Origin: Flavobacterium dankookense | Lineage (GTDB): Bacteria; Bacteroidota; Bacteroidia; Flavobacteriales; Flavobacteriaceae | Direction of reading: 5' to 3' | DNA: 64,000 nucleotides | NCBI RefSeq assembly: GCF_004362665.1 | Contig: NZ_SNXR01000015.1 | Span: forward strand, 1-64,000 | Shown here: piece after piece, positions 33,827 through 42,967 of the stretch | How positions within the stretch are numbered: position 1 is the first letter of the stretch | Layout of the letters: each line of letters begins with the position of its first letter | Translations under genes and position numbers: made by a program | Notes under the pieces: model-generated | The model's input: the letters and a program-made list of their open reading frames with translations, nothing else | Told to the model about the DNA's origin: nothing | The model's database searches: none

Positions 33827-35986
33827 TTATTTTTTAACTTGTTTTTTTGATTTTGGGTAAATTATATTTAATTCGTCTATTATATTTTGGGCTCCAGCAA
33901 ATTTATCAATGATGAATAATATGTATCGAGCATCAACCATGATGTTTCTGCAAATATCTGGTGAGTAATAAATATCACTCATTGTTCCTTCCCAAACTCT
34001 ATCAAAATTCAAGCCAATTAAATTGCCATTTGCATCTAATGCTGGACTTCCAGAGTTTCCACCTGTTGTATGATTTGTTGCAATGAAACAAACTGGCATT
34101 TTTCCTTTGTGGCTGTATTTTCCATAATCTTTTGTATCATACAATTCGATTAATTTTTTTGGAACATCAAATTCATAATCGCCAGGAACATATTTTTCCA
34201 TCACACCATCAAGATAGGTTATTGGTTCATACAGAACGGCATCATTTGGTTTATAGCCTTTTACTTTTCCATAGGTTACGCGTAAAGTGCTGTTTGCATC
34301 AGGAAAAATTCGTGCTGATTTTGGGCTCAACTCCAAAATGGCTTTCATATAGGTTCTTTGTGTTGCAATATTTTTCAAATTGATTTCATCATATTTTGGC
34401 ACCACACTTTTTGTGTAAGAATCGGCCATCGCTTTCAAAATCTGATAACCTTTATCGTTATTGATTTTTTCTAAAACTGTTTTGGAATCACCTTCCAACA
34501 AACTTCTGAAATCTTGTAGGTTTACTAATTTTGAGTTGGTGTAAATATCGTTTGCTAATTTATTGGCATCTAAATTTTTCAATTCATTTGGTAGAAATTG
34601 ACTTGGTAATCTTTTAGCATAAATAGCAATCAATTGTTCAAATACATTTTTGTCAACTGTTGGATTAAAATCTTTGTAGAATGCATCAATACCTTTTGAT
34701 AAATTATTTTTTCTATCGGTAAAAGCTTGCTCGCCTTTGGTTGCCAATAATTGTTCTAATTGATATAAGCGATAACCGTTTTGTAATAACTCAGTATTTC
34801 GCATTGCAACTTCAGAGAATAAATCTCTTGCTAGGGCATAATCTTTTATTTCAGTATAATTTTTCTCGAAATCGCTCAATAAATTACCATATTCAGCTTG
34901 TTTTCCTGCTTTGATAACTTTTTCCTGAAATTCCTTTTCAAATTTTTGTTTTACACCTATAGCATTTGATTTTTTCAAACCTTTGGTTTCGCCAATCCAT
35001 TTTTTCCAATAATTGGCAATACTTGCATACTTGGATGCATATTGGATTTTGATAGCATTGTCTTTTCGCATAAAACCATCTTGAACTTTCAAAGCTGCAT
35101 CACGAACTTCAATTTTTGCCGGATTTGTAGTGTTTACAATTTGTTCTACAGCAACAGCAGGCAAATATTCCTGAGTTCTTCCGGGATAACCCATAACCAT
35201 CGTGAAATCATTTTCCGAAATTCCTTTAGCAGAAATAGGGAAGAAGTGTTTAGGTTTATAGGGAACGTTGTCTTTTGAATATTCCGCTGGACGGTTATTT
35301 TTGTCTGCATAAATTCTAAATAACGAAAAATCTCCGGTATGTCTTGGCCAAACCCAGTTATCAGTGTCTGAACCAAATTTACCAATAGAACTTGGTGGCG
35401 CACCAACCAATCGTACGTCTTTGTAGTTTTCGATTACAAATAATAAGTATTGATTTCCGTCATAAAACGTTTTAATACTATTTTCTTGCCATGATTCTTT
35501 AGGCAAAGTTTTAGTTAATGTACTGATGTTTGCCTGAATTTTTTTCTGTTTTTCAGCCTCAGATGTCATTGTTTCTGTTCCTTCTAGAACTTTAGTCGTT
35601 ACATCTTCAATTCGGATAATGAAGGTTACATATAAATCTTTGTTTGGTAATTCATCGTCCATTTTATAAGCCCAAAAACCATTGGTCAAATAATCATTTT
35701 CCACCGTTGAATGACTTTGAATATTGTCGTAACCACAATGATGATTGGTTAGAAGCAAACCTTTATCCGAAATCATTTCGGCAGTACAACCGCCATCAAA
35801 ATGAGGAACAGCATCTTTTAAACTGGATTTGTTAATCGAATAAATGTCTTCGGCAGAAATCTTCATGCCGAGGTTTTTCATTTCGCTTTCGTTCATTCCT
35901 TTTAATAAAGAAGGAATCCACATTCCGCCTTGTTGCGCTTGTGTTTGAATGAAAACGAATAGTAATAGTAATTTAATGTATTTCAT
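33827..35986 (-). CDS. S46 family dipeptidyl peptidase, DPP11-like
   Basis: The 719-residue exported serine peptidase has a signal peptide (VFIQTQAQ) and the S46 core: GGCTAEMISDKGLLLTNHHCGYD (His82/His83 near the N terminus) and TTGGNSGSPALDANG with the nucleophile Ser645. The S1-pocket residue 18 positions later is Arg663 (GLNFDRVWEG). In the characterised enzymes Gly is found here in DPP7 and Arg in DPP11, so preference for Asp/Glu at P1 is inferred. The enzyme removes dipeptides from oligopeptides, probably in the periplasm for amino-acid uptake. It starts five bases past the GNAT stop. Confidence 0.92.
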   Translation of the reverse strand: MKYIKLLLLFVFIQTQAQQGGMWIPSLLKGMNESEMKNLGMKISAEDIYSINKSSLKDAVPHFDGGCTAEMISDKGLLLTNHHCGYDNIQSHSTVENDYLTNGFWAYKMDDELPNKDLYVTFIIRIEDVTTKVLEGTETMTSEAEKQKKIQANISTLTKTLPKESWQENSIKTFYDGNQYLLFVIENYKDVRLVGAPPSSIGKFGSDTDNWVWPRHTGDFSLFRIYADKNNRPAEYSKDNVPYKPKHFFPISAKGISENDFTMVMGYPGRTQEYLPAVAVEQIVNTTNPAKIEVRDAALKVQDGFMRKDNAIKIQYASKYASIANYWKKWIGETKGLKKSNAIGVKQKFEKEFQEKVIKAGKQAEYGNLLSDFEKNYTEIKDYALARDLFSEVAMRNTELLQNGYRLYQLEQLLATKGEQAFTDRKNNLSKGIDAFYKDFNPTVDKNVFEQLIAIYAKRLPSQFLPNELKNLDANKLANDIYTNSKLVNLQDFRSLLEGDSKTVLEKINNDKGYQILKAMADSYTKSVVPKYDEINLKNIATQRTYMKAILELSPKSARIFPDANSTLRVTYGKVKGYKPNDAVLYEPITYLDGVMEKYVPGDYEFDVPKKLIELYDTKDYGKYSHKGKMPVCFIATNHTTGGNSGSPALDANGNLIGLNFDRVWEGTMSDIYYSPDICRNIMVDARYILFIIDKFAGAQNIIDELNIIYPKSKKQVKK

Positions 35987-35991
35987 ATTGT

Positions 35992-36438
35992 TTAGTATAG
36001 TTTGTATTTTAAAATTTTTCGATTATGAATTTCAAAACCGTTGGCAAGATACAATTTTTGTGCGTTTTGATTGTGATGTTCCACCTCAAGATAGAGCAGT
36101 TTTAACGATAATTTAGCAGTTTGCTCTTTTATAAATTGAATTGTTTTTGCTCCAATTCCTTTTCCTCTTGCCGATTCGTTGAGGTATAATTCGTCCAGAA
36201 AAGCAATTCGACCTTTGTATTCAAAACTGAATATAAAAGTTAAAATTACGTAACCTACAATTTCTCCTTCATGATAAATAAGCCAACATTTGCCTAAATT
36301 TTCATCAATAATGAATTCTTGAAATAATTTTTTAGTGGTTTCAATGTCGATAGGATAATTATCTATTGCATAGAACTCTTGCATCATTTTAGTGATGGTT
36401 TCGATTTGGGATAATTCTAATGGTTGGAAGTTTGTCAT
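35992..36438 (-). CDS. GNAT family N-acetyltransferase
   Basis: The 148-residue protein is a single GNAT domain: GYVILTFIFSFEYKGRIAFLDELYLNESARGKGIGAKTIQFI holds the acetyl-CoA loop (RGKGIG), and VEHHNQNAQKLYLANGFEIHNR the C-terminal motif B. The substrate is unknown. It lies just upstream of the S46 peptidase gene by five bases and is probably co-transcribed with it; it is separated from kdtA by an inverted repeat. Confidence 0.88.
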   Translation of the reverse strand: MTNFQPLELSQIETITKMMQEFYAIDNYPIDIETTKKLFQEFIIDENLGKCWLIYHEGEIVGYVILTFIFSFEYKGRIAFLDELYLNESARGKGIGAKTIQFIKEQTAKLSLKLLYLEVEHHNQNAQKLYLANGFEIHNRKILKYKLY

Positions 36439-36452
36439 TTTTTACCTATTTA

Positions 36453-36522
36453 TCATTCCGAGGAACGAGGAATCTCATATTATAATGTGTAAAGTTGTGC
36501 GATTCCTCGTTCCTCGGAATGA
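36453..36522. repeat. dispersed inverted repeat, longest copy
   Basis: Two 22-base arms (36453-36474 and 36501-36522), beginning TCATTCCGAGGAACGAGG, are perfectly complementary with a 26-base loop. The element fills the gap between kdtA and the GNAT gene, both on the minus strand. There is no following T-run. Confidence 0.93.
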
Positions 36523-36527
36523 CAAAA

Positions 36528-37787
36528 TTATGGATTGATATGATTCATGATAGTTTGCGTCGCACCCTTATTCATTTGAACAAATGTTTCACAAATATGT
36601 CCTTTTTCATGGCGAATGTCTTCGTTTGAAATCAAATTATCAAAAGCTTCGTTCAATTCGTTTTGATTTTTGATAGAAATACAACCTTCTTGATGAACCA
36701 AAGCCGTTGCTTCGGCAAAATGAGAATAATTTGGACCAAGAATAATCGGAATACCAAAAGTTGCCGGTTCTAAAAGATTATGTACACCGGGATTTCCAAA
36801 TCCGCCGCCAACATAAGCGATATCAGCATACGAATAAATTTTTGTCAAAATTCCAATGGTGTTGATAATGAAGACATTGAAATTAGATAAATCAAGGTTG
36901 TTTTTCTCTGAAAATAAAACTGTTTTTTTTGTGATTTGTGATTTGAGATTTGAAATTTGTTCTTCCTTTATATTATGTGGCGCAATAATAAATTTAATTT
37001 CTTCCGAAGATTGATTGATGTAATTTATCAATAATTCTTCGTCTTTTGGCCACGAACTTCCGATGACGATGGTTGTACATTTTGTCACTCCGAGCGCAGT
37101 CGAGGAGCTTTTTGTAAAACTTTCAATAAAATCAAGCGAATTATCTCTTTCCAAAATCGAAACCACTCTGTCAAATCGTGTATCGCCCGAAATTTTTACA
37201 TTTTGAAATCCTAAGCTTTGAAGTAATTTTTTCGAACTTTCATTTTGTACAAAAAAGTAATCAAATGTTTTAAGCGCTTTTCGATAAAATCCGCCATACC
37301 ATTTAAAAAATGCCTGGTTTTCTCTAAAAATTCCTGAAATTAGGTACGTTGTAACATTGGATTTTTTTAATTCATTCAAATAATTGGGCCAAAATTCATA
37401 TTTGATGAAAAAAACCATTTCAGGATGAACGAGTTTGAGAAATTTTTTAGCATTTGATTTGGTGTCCAAAGGCAAATAAACTGTTGCATCAGCAATAGTA
37501 TTGTTCTTCCTAACTTCATATCCCGAAGGCGAAAAAAAGGTAACTACAATTTTATGATTGGGGAATTTTTCTTTGATTTTTTCCATTACAGGCAAACCTT
37601 GCTCAAATTCGCCCAGTGAAGCTGCGTGAAACCAAATCGTTTTATCTGAAGGTTTGATTTTGTCTTCCAAGGTTTGAAAAACAGCTTTTCTACCATTAAC
37701 AAAAAGTTTTATTTTCGGACTGAAAACAGCAACAATTTTTACACCTAAACCTGCAATTTGAACCAAGAGATTGTAAAGAAAAAACAT
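36528..37787 (-). CDS. waaA: 3-deoxy-D-manno-octulosonic acid (Kdo) transferase
   Basis: The 419-residue inner-membrane glycosyltransferase transfers Kdo to lipid A precursor. An N-terminal membrane segment precedes IWFHAASLGEFEQGLPV (catalytic Glu60), HKIVVTFFSPSGYEV, ADATVYLPLDT, FFIKYEFWPNYL and, in the second domain, TTIVIGSSWPKDEELL, IAPHNIKEEQI and ADIAYVGGGFGNPGVHNLLEPA. Between the two domains residues 225-236 (TKSSSTALGVTK) are an insert coded by the minus strand of a dispersed repeat (37083-37113). As the frame is preserved and the rest intact, I expect the enzyme to be functional. Confidence 0.93.
   Translation of the reverse strand: MFFLYNLLVQIAGLGVKIVAVFSPKIKLFVNGRKAVFQTLEDKIKPSDKTIWFHAASLGEFEQGLPVMEKIKEKFPNHKIVVTFFSPSGYEVRKNNTIADATVYLPLDTKSNAKKFLKLVHPEMVFFIKYEFWPNYLNELKKSNVTTYLISGIFRENQAFFKWYGGFYRKALKTFDYFFVQNESSKKLLQSLGFQNVKISGDTRFDRVVSILERDNSLDFIESFTKSSSTALGVTKCTTIVIGSSWPKDEELLINYINQSSEEIKFIIAPHNIKEEQISNLKSQITKKTVLFSEKNNLDLSNFNVFIINTIGILTKIYSYADIAYVGGGFGNPGVHNLLEPATFGIPIILGPNYSHFAEATALVHQEGCISIKNQNELNEAFDNLISNEDIRHEKGHICETFVQMNKGATQTIMNHINP
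37083..37113. repeat. dispersed repeat unit lying inside the waaA coding sequence
   Basis: TGTCACTCCGAGCGCAGTCG begins the segment, followed by AGGAGCTTTTT. It has the TGTCAxTCCGAG start of the same repeat family as 36453-36522 and codes, on the minus strand, for about 11 residues of KdtA that ordinary family members lack, without shifting the frame. Confidence 0.7.
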
Positions 37788-37834
37788 AACTTATGAATTG
37801 TGACGCTAAAATACATCAGTTTGTAGAATTTTCA

Positions 37835-37864
37835 TTGGAATAAGTCATTAAATTAGTAGTTTTG
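37835..37864 (+). promoter_or_regulatory. promoter for the aminotransferase-galE-eamA unit
   Basis: TTG (37835-37837), 19 bases, TAGTTTTG (37857-37864) matches the Bacteroidota consensus. The leader to the ATG at 37887 would be about 15 bases. Confidence 0.65.
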
Positions 37865-37886
37865 CTTGACTTTAATTTACTTTTCA

Positions 37887-39017
37887 ATGAGAAAAATTCA
37901 AATGGTTGACCTTAAAAGTCAATACGAAAAAATAAAAAATACCGTTAACGCTTCTATTCAAGAAGTTTTAGATACCACAACATACATCAATGGACCATTG
38001 GTTCATGAATTTCAAAAAAATCTGGAGCAATACCTCGATGTAAAACACGTTATTCCATGTGCGAACGGAACTGATGCCTTGCAAATTGCCATGATGGGAT
38101 TGGATTTAAAACCCGGTGATGAAGTTATTACTGCCGATTTTACGTTTGCTGCAACCGTTGAAGTAATTGCTTTGTTACAATTAACACCTGTTTTGGTTGA
38201 TGTTGATTTAGTAAATATGAATATTTCTATTGAAGCCATCAAAAAAGCCATTACACCAAAAACAAAAGCCATCGTTCCGGTACATTTGTTTGGTCGTGCT
38301 GCGAATATGGAAGCGATTATGAGAATAGCCAACGAGCATAATTTATATGTTATTGAGGATAATGCTCAAGCTATCGGAGCCAATTGTAAATTTTCTGATG
38401 GTACAAAAAAGAAAGCAGGAACTATCGGTCATGTAGCTTCAACTTCATTTTTCCCAAGTAAAAATTTAGGTTGTTATGGCGATGGTGGAGCAATTTTTAC
38501 CAATGACGACGAACTAGCACATAAAATTCGCGGAATTGTAAACCACGGAATGTACGTTCGATACCATCATGATGTTGTTGGTGTAAATTCCCGTTTAGAT
38601 AGTATTCAAGCAGGAGTTTTGAATGCCAAATTACCTTTACTTGATGAGTATGGAAAAGCTAGACAAGATGCTGCAAGAAAATATTCGGCTGCTTTTGAAG
38701 GACATCAGCACATTGTAGCACCAACAATTTGTGATATTTGCGATTGTCATGTTTTTCATCAATATACATTGCGAATTACCAATGGAAAACGCGATCAATT
38801 GATGGAACATTTGCAGTCAAAACAAATTCCATGTGCTATTTATTATCCAATTCCGTTGCATAGTCAAAAAGCGTATGTTGATAGTCGCTACAAAGAAGAA
38901 GATTTTCCAGTAACCAATCAGTTGGTAAAAGAAGTAATTTCTTTGCCAATGCACACAGAACTTGACAACGAGCAAATCAAATATATCACAGATAGTGTTA
39001 TAGAATTTTTCAAATAA
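37887..39017 (+). CDS. DegT/DnrJ/EryC1/StrS family aminotransferase
   Basis: The 376-residue PLP enzyme belongs to the sugar aminotransferase family. It shows IQMVDLKSQYEKIK, CANGTDALQIAMMGL, VITADFTFAATVEVI, VIEDNAQAIGA and the Schiff-base lysine K192 in STSFFPSKNLGCYGDGGA, then SRLDSIQAGVL. Likely substrates are keto-sugar nucleotides in surface glycan synthesis; the exact sugar is unknown. A TTG seven codons upstream (37866) lies within the promoter and is rejected. It precedes galE by nine bases, consistent with a sugar-nucleotide operon. Confidence 0.9.
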   Translation: MRKIQMVDLKSQYEKIKNTVNASIQEVLDTTTYINGPLVHEFQKNLEQYLDVKHVIPCANGTDALQIAMMGLDLKPGDEVITADFTFAATVEVIALLQLTPVLVDVDLVNMNISIEAIKKAITPKTKAIVPVHLFGRAANMEAIMRIANEHNLYVIEDNAQAIGANCKFSDGTKKKAGTIGHVASTSFFPSKNLGCYGDGGAIFTNDDELAHKIRGIVNHGMYVRYHHDVVGVNSRLDSIQAGVLNAKLPLLDEYGKARQDAARKYSAAFEGHQHIVAPTICDICDCHVFHQYTLRITNGKRDQLMEHLQSKQIPCAIYYPIPLHSQKAYVDSRYKEEDFPVTNQLVKEVISLPMHTELDNEQIKYITDSVIEFFK

Positions 39018-39026
39018 TTTATAAAA

Positions 39027-40043
39027 ATGAAAAAAGTATTAGTAACTGGCGGATTAGGTTTTATTGGTTCGCACACGGTGGTTGAACTACACAACGCAGG
39101 TTTTGAAGCTATTATTATTGATAATTTGTCTAATTCTTCTATCAGTGTTTTGGATGGAATAGAACGAATTATTGGAAAAAAACCAGTTTTTGAAAATCTT
39201 GATTTAAGAGACAAAGCTTCGGTTCAAAGTTTCTTTGCAAAATATAATGATGTTGTTGGTGTAATTCATTTTGCAGCTAGTAAAGCGGTTGGTGAAAGCG
39301 TTGAAAACCCTTTGTTGTATTATGAAAACAATATCAATGCATTGGTTTATATTCTTCAAGAATTATCAAAAATGGCTGAAGCTAATTTTATTTTTAGTTC
39401 CTCTTGTACGGTTTACGGTCAAGCCGAAAAAATGCCAATTACTGAAGATGCATCCATACAACCAGCAATGTCACCTTATGGAAATACTAAACAAATAGGG
39501 GAAGAAATTATTACTGATACTGCAAAAGTGACCTCAATTAATTCCATTTTATTGCGATATTTTAATCCAGTTGGAGCACATCCAACGGCTGAAATTGGCG
39601 AATTACCAATTGGTGTTCCGCAGAATTTGATGCCGTTTATAACACAAACAGGAATAGGTTTGCGTGAGCAGCTTTCAGTTTATGGTGATGATTATCCAAC
39701 ACCAGATGGAACAGCAATTCGAGATTATATTCACGTAGTTGATTTAGCTAAAGCACATGTTGTAGCAATGCAACGATTATTGAACAAGCAAAATCTTGAA
39801 AAAGTAGAAACCTTCAATCTTGGAACTGGAACAGGAAGTTCTGTTCTTGAGGTTATTACTGCATTTGAAAAAGTTTCAGGTAAAAAATTACCATACAAAA
39901 TAGTTGGTAGAAGAGAAGGCGATATTACTTCGGCTTATGCAAATACCGATAAAGCCAATCAAGTTTTAGGTTGGAAAGCAGAACTAACTTTAGAAGAAAG
40001 TCTTGCTTCAGCTTGGAAATGGGAACAGAAAATTAGAAGTTAA
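39027..40043 (+). CDS. galE: UDP-glucose 4-epimerase
   Basis: The 338-residue extended SDR enzyme interconverts UDP-glucose and UDP-galactose. It has the NAD-binding motif VTGGLGFIGSHT (7-15), FAASKAVGESVENPLLYYENN, catalytic S-Y-K seen as SSSCTVYG and Y151-x3-K155 (SPYGNTK), RYFNPVGAHP, DYPTPDGTAIRDYIHVVDLA and FNLGTGTGSSVLE. Length and motifs are normal for GalE. It lies between the aminotransferase (9 bases) and an EamA-type transporter. Confidence 0.94.
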   Translation: MKKVLVTGGLGFIGSHTVVELHNAGFEAIIIDNLSNSSISVLDGIERIIGKKPVFENLDLRDKASVQSFFAKYNDVVGVIHFAASKAVGESVENPLLYYENNINALVYILQELSKMAEANFIFSSSCTVYGQAEKMPITEDASIQPAMSPYGNTKQIGEEIITDTAKVTSINSILLRYFNPVGAHPTAEIGELPIGVPQNLMPFITQTGIGLREQLSVYGDDYPTPDGTAIRDYIHVVDLAKAHVVAMQRLLNKQNLEKVETFNLGTGTGSSVLEVITAFEKVSGKKLPYKIVGRREGDITSAYANTDKANQVLGWKAELTLEESLASAWKWEQKIRS

Positions 40044-40091
40044 AATTCTATTTTCAACTTAATAACCTAAGTAAGCAACTCTTTTCTATTA

Positions 40092-40982
40092 ATGAATTCT
40101 AAACACGATTTCAAATTACTTTTTTGCTTACTGATGGTAGCGGTAGTTTGGGGCACAACTTATTTAGGTATTCGTGTAGCTGTAGAAACTATTCCGGCGT
40201 GGTATATTACTTCGGTTAGACAAGGATTAGCAGCGTTACTTATTTTAATTTTTTTGCTCTACAAAAAACAATTAGCTTGGATTGGTTGGGAAAATTTTAA
40301 ACTTCAATTTATCCCAGCCGTTTTAATGATTGTTATCGCTAACGGATTTACAACTATTGCAGAAAAAACAGTTCCCAGCGGATTAACATCAATATTAAGT
40401 GCATTGTCACCATTGCTTGTTTTTCTAGGAAGTACGATAATTGGTTTACAAAAACCAACCTTCAAAGGTTTTATAGGGGTTTTTATTGGTTTTCTTGGAG
40501 TAGTTTTTATTTTTAGAGATGGATTGGACGATATTTTAGATCCAAATTACAAGATTGGAATATTGTTTTTGAGTTTTGCTATTTTGTCTTGGTCAATTGG
40601 AACTGTTTATACCAAATTACATGTGCATAAATCCACTAATATTGCACTAAATTTATTCTATCAATTTTCAATTGCTGCGATTATACAATTTGTTTTGGCA
40701 TTGATTTTTAATCCAAATGTTGATTTTAGCACGTGGAGTTCAAGAAGTATTATCGCAACGTTATACTTAGCTGTTTTTGGATCAGTAATTGCTTTTTTCT
40801 GTTATCATTATGCCATCAAGAGAGTTTCCGCCATTCAGGTTTCGGTACTCAATTATATCAATACAATTATAGCGGTATTCTTGGGATGGTTGTTGCTTGA
40901 TGAAGTTATAAAATTAGATTTTGTTATAGCAACTATGCTGATAATAGTAGGCGTTTTTATCACAAATTATAAACGAAAATAA
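40092..40982 (+). CDS. EamA/DMT family transporter
   Basis: The 296-residue protein has about ten predicted transmembrane helices in two EamA repeats (about 8-145 and 155-290), with VVWGTTYLGIRVAVETIPAWY in repeat one and SWSIGTVYTKLHVHKST / VFGSVIAFFCYHYAIKRVSAIQVSVLNYINTIIAVFLGWLLLDE in repeat two. These are drug/metabolite exporters or nucleotide-sugar-type carriers; the cargo here is unknown. It is the last gene before a strong bidirectional terminator. Confidence 0.88.
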   Translation: MNSKHDFKLLFCLLMVAVVWGTTYLGIRVAVETIPAWYITSVRQGLAALLILIFLLYKKQLAWIGWENFKLQFIPAVLMIVIANGFTTIAEKTVPSGLTSILSALSPLLVFLGSTIIGLQKPTFKGFIGVFIGFLGVVFIFRDGLDDILDPNYKIGILFLSFAILSWSIGTVYTKLHVHKSTNIALNLFYQFSIAAIIQFVLALIFNPNVDFSTWSSRSIIATLYLAVFGSVIAFFCYHYAIKRVSAIQVSVLNYINTIIAVFLGWLLLDEVIKLDFVIATMLIIVGVFITNYKRK

Positions 40983-41011
40983 AAATCCTGTGTTTTTTTA
41001 CACAGGATTTT
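40982..41011. terminator. bidirectional terminator
   Basis: Perfect 12-bp stem AAAATCCTGTGT (40982-40993) / ACACAGGATTTT (41000-41011) with a T6 loop, between the convergent EamA and small lipoprotein genes. Confidence 0.88.
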
Positions 41012-41015
41012 CACT

Positions 41016-41276
41016 TTATTTCTTTACACTTTCTTTGAGTTTTTTTGCCGTTTCTTCCATTTTTTCGGCACTTTTCACTTTTAAGCTATCTACTTTAGAT
41101 TTTGTTTTCAATTTTAAACTATCTAATTCTGATTCTGCTTTTATTTTAGCCGAGTCAATACTGCTTTTCATTTCTTCGGTTACGGCATCTTTCGCTGCGT
41201 CGAGCTTTTCTTTTGTTTCTTCTTTGCAGGAAACAAGTAAAGTTGCCAATACTAAGGATAAAATTATTTTTTTCAT
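41016..41276 (-). CDS. small lysine/glutamate-rich lipoprotein
   Basis: The 86-residue product has a signal and lipobox (LATLLVSCKEE, Cys17). The mature chain is a highly charged, repetitive amphipathic helix (EKLDAAKDAVTEEMKSSIDSAKIKAES, SLKLKTKSKVDSLKVKS), similar in style to the lipoprotein at 33460-33687. No motif indicates a function. The M23 peptidase gene lies three bases upstream and may be in the same operon. Confidence 0.8.
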   Translation of the reverse strand: MKKIILSLVLATLLVSCKEETKEKLDAAKDAVTEEMKSSIDSAKIKAESELDSLKLKTKSKVDSLKVKSAEKMEETAKKLKESVKK

Positions 41277-41278
41277 AA

Positions 41279-41956
41279 TTAATATATATTTAATAGTTCG
41301 TTTGGATTAGGACAATTGTTTTTATAAAAATTTAAGTTGTTTTCTGAACTTACTCCAGGATAATCTCCTGTTTTTCCTTCCATATTCATGATGATTTGAA
41401 AATGTAAATGTGGCGCATAATCTCCATTTATTGGTGGTAATCCCAATGTGGCTATTTGTTCGCCTTTTATTACTTTTTGACCTATTTCTTTTTCTTGTAA
41501 ACTTTCTTCACTTAAATGACCATACAAAGAATAAAATAGGACATTGTTATATTCATGTTCGAGAATTATAGTTGGTCCATAATCACCTAAAGCAGTATTG
41601 TTTTGAAAACTATGAATTACACCATCTAAAACCGCATGAATGGAAGCTTGTTTGTTAATCCATAAGTCTAAACCGATGTGAATGTCTCGCTCATCAGCAT
41701 TTTCACTATTAAAAACAGTACTTCTTTTATATAAATTTCTTTTTTCTAAATAACCGCCATAAGCTATTTTTGCTTGCTTTTCATCAAGTTGGGATTGAAT
41801 AAAAAGTTCATAATCTGACGCGTTTTCTAATTTATAGTTCTTTAAATTTTCATTAAAAACAGATAAATCTAAAGGTATATATTCACTATAATTAATGCTT
41901 GGTTCAATGACTTTTGCGCCATTAATAAATGCTACTATCTCTCTGAATTTTTGCAT
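41279..41956 (-). CDS. M23 family metallopeptidase
   Basis: The 225-residue protein has the LytM/M23 zinc signature: RDIHIGLDLW (HxxxD) and APHLHFQII (HxH), with the intermediate YGHLSEESLQEKEIGQKVIKGEQIATLGLP. This fold usually cleaves peptide cross-links in peptidoglycan. No signal peptide is apparent at the N terminus (MQKFREIVAFINGAKVIEPS), so location is uncertain. It begins just after fabD (8 bases) on the same strand. Confidence 0.85.
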   Translation of the reverse strand: MQKFREIVAFINGAKVIEPSINYSEYIPLDLSVFNENLKNYKLENASDYELFIQSQLDEKQAKIAYGGYLEKRNLYKRSTVFNSENADERDIHIGLDLWINKQASIHAVLDGVIHSFQNNTALGDYGPTIILEHEYNNVLFYSLYGHLSEESLQEKEIGQKVIKGEQIATLGLPPINGDYAPHLHFQIIMNMEGKTGDYPGVSSENNLNFYKNNCPNPNELLNIY

Positions 41957-41964
41957 TATAAAAT

Positions 41965-42834
41965 TTAAGCTGAAATTGTTTCAACTTCTTTGTCAATTTT
42001 GTTTACCAATCCAACTAATACTTTTCCAGGTCCAACTTCAGTAAAACTAGTTGCTCCGTCTTTAATCATTTGTTGTACCGACTGTGTCCATCTTACTGGT
42101 GCAGTCAATTGAATAATTAGGTTTTTTTTGATTTCATCTGCATTTGAAACGGCATTTGCGGTTACATTTTGATACACAGGACAAGTTGGTGTTGAAAATG
42201 TTGTTGCTTCAATCGCTGCTGCCAATTCTTCTCTTGCTGGTTCCATCATTGGTGAATGGAATGCACCGCCAACAGGCAAAATCAGCGCCCGTTTTGCGCC
42301 AGCTTCCTTCATTTTTTCACAAGCTAGTTCCACCGCTTTATATTCTCCAGAAATTACTAATTGTCCAGGACAGTTATAATTAGCAGCAACAACAACTCCG
42401 TCAATTGAAGCACAAATATCTTCTACAACTTTGTCATCTAAATTTAAAACGGCTGCCATAGTCGAAGGCGTTATTTCGCAAGCTTTTTGCATTGCCAAAG
42501 CACGTTTGGAAACCAACTGCAATCCATCTTCAAACGATAAAGCTCCATTAACAACCAAAGCAGAAAATTCACCTAATGAATGTCCGGCAACCATATCTGG
42601 TGTAACATTTAGTGTTTTTGCTAGAATAACCGAATGTAAAAAAACGGCAGGTTGTGTAACTTTAGTTTCTTTCAATTCTTCGGCTGTTCCTTCAAACATA
42701 ATATCAGTAATTCTGAAACCTAAAATGTCATTTGCTTTTTCGAATAATGCTTTGGCTTCCGCCGAATTCTCATATAAATCTTTACCCATTCCGGTAAATT
42801 GTGCGCCTTGTCCAGGAAAAACGTATGCTTTCAT
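41965..42834 (-). CDS. fabD: malonyl-CoA-acyl carrier protein transacylase
   Basis: The 289-residue enzyme moves malonyl from CoA to ACP at the start of fatty-acid elongation. GQGAQFTGMGKDLYE, the nucleophile elbow VAGHSLGEFSALV (Ser86), QLVSKRALAMQKAC, GGAFHSPMM (catalytic His) and VGPGKVLVGLVNKI are all in place; length is normal. It is followed by an M23 peptidase gene by eight bases. Confidence 0.95.
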   Translation of the reverse strand: MKAYVFPGQGAQFTGMGKDLYENSAEAKALFEKANDILGFRITDIMFEGTAEELKETKVTQPAVFLHSVILAKTLNVTPDMVAGHSLGEFSALVVNGALSFEDGLQLVSKRALAMQKACEITPSTMAAVLNLDDKVVEDICASIDGVVVAANYNCPGQLVISGEYKAVELACEKMKEAGAKRALILPVGGAFHSPMMEPAREELAAAIEATTFSTPTCPVYQNVTANAVSNADEIKKNLIIQLTAPVRWTQSVQQMIKDGATSFTEVGPGKVLVGLVNKIDKEVETISA

Positions 42835-42967
42835 TTGTTTAGTTTTATTTTATAGATTTAATTCTAGAACAAAAGTAATAATTTATAAATAACTCTGTTG
42901 TCTTCTATTTTTATCTGGATTGTAACTTTTTATCATTAATCCGACGTATAAGTGTAAAAATATAACA

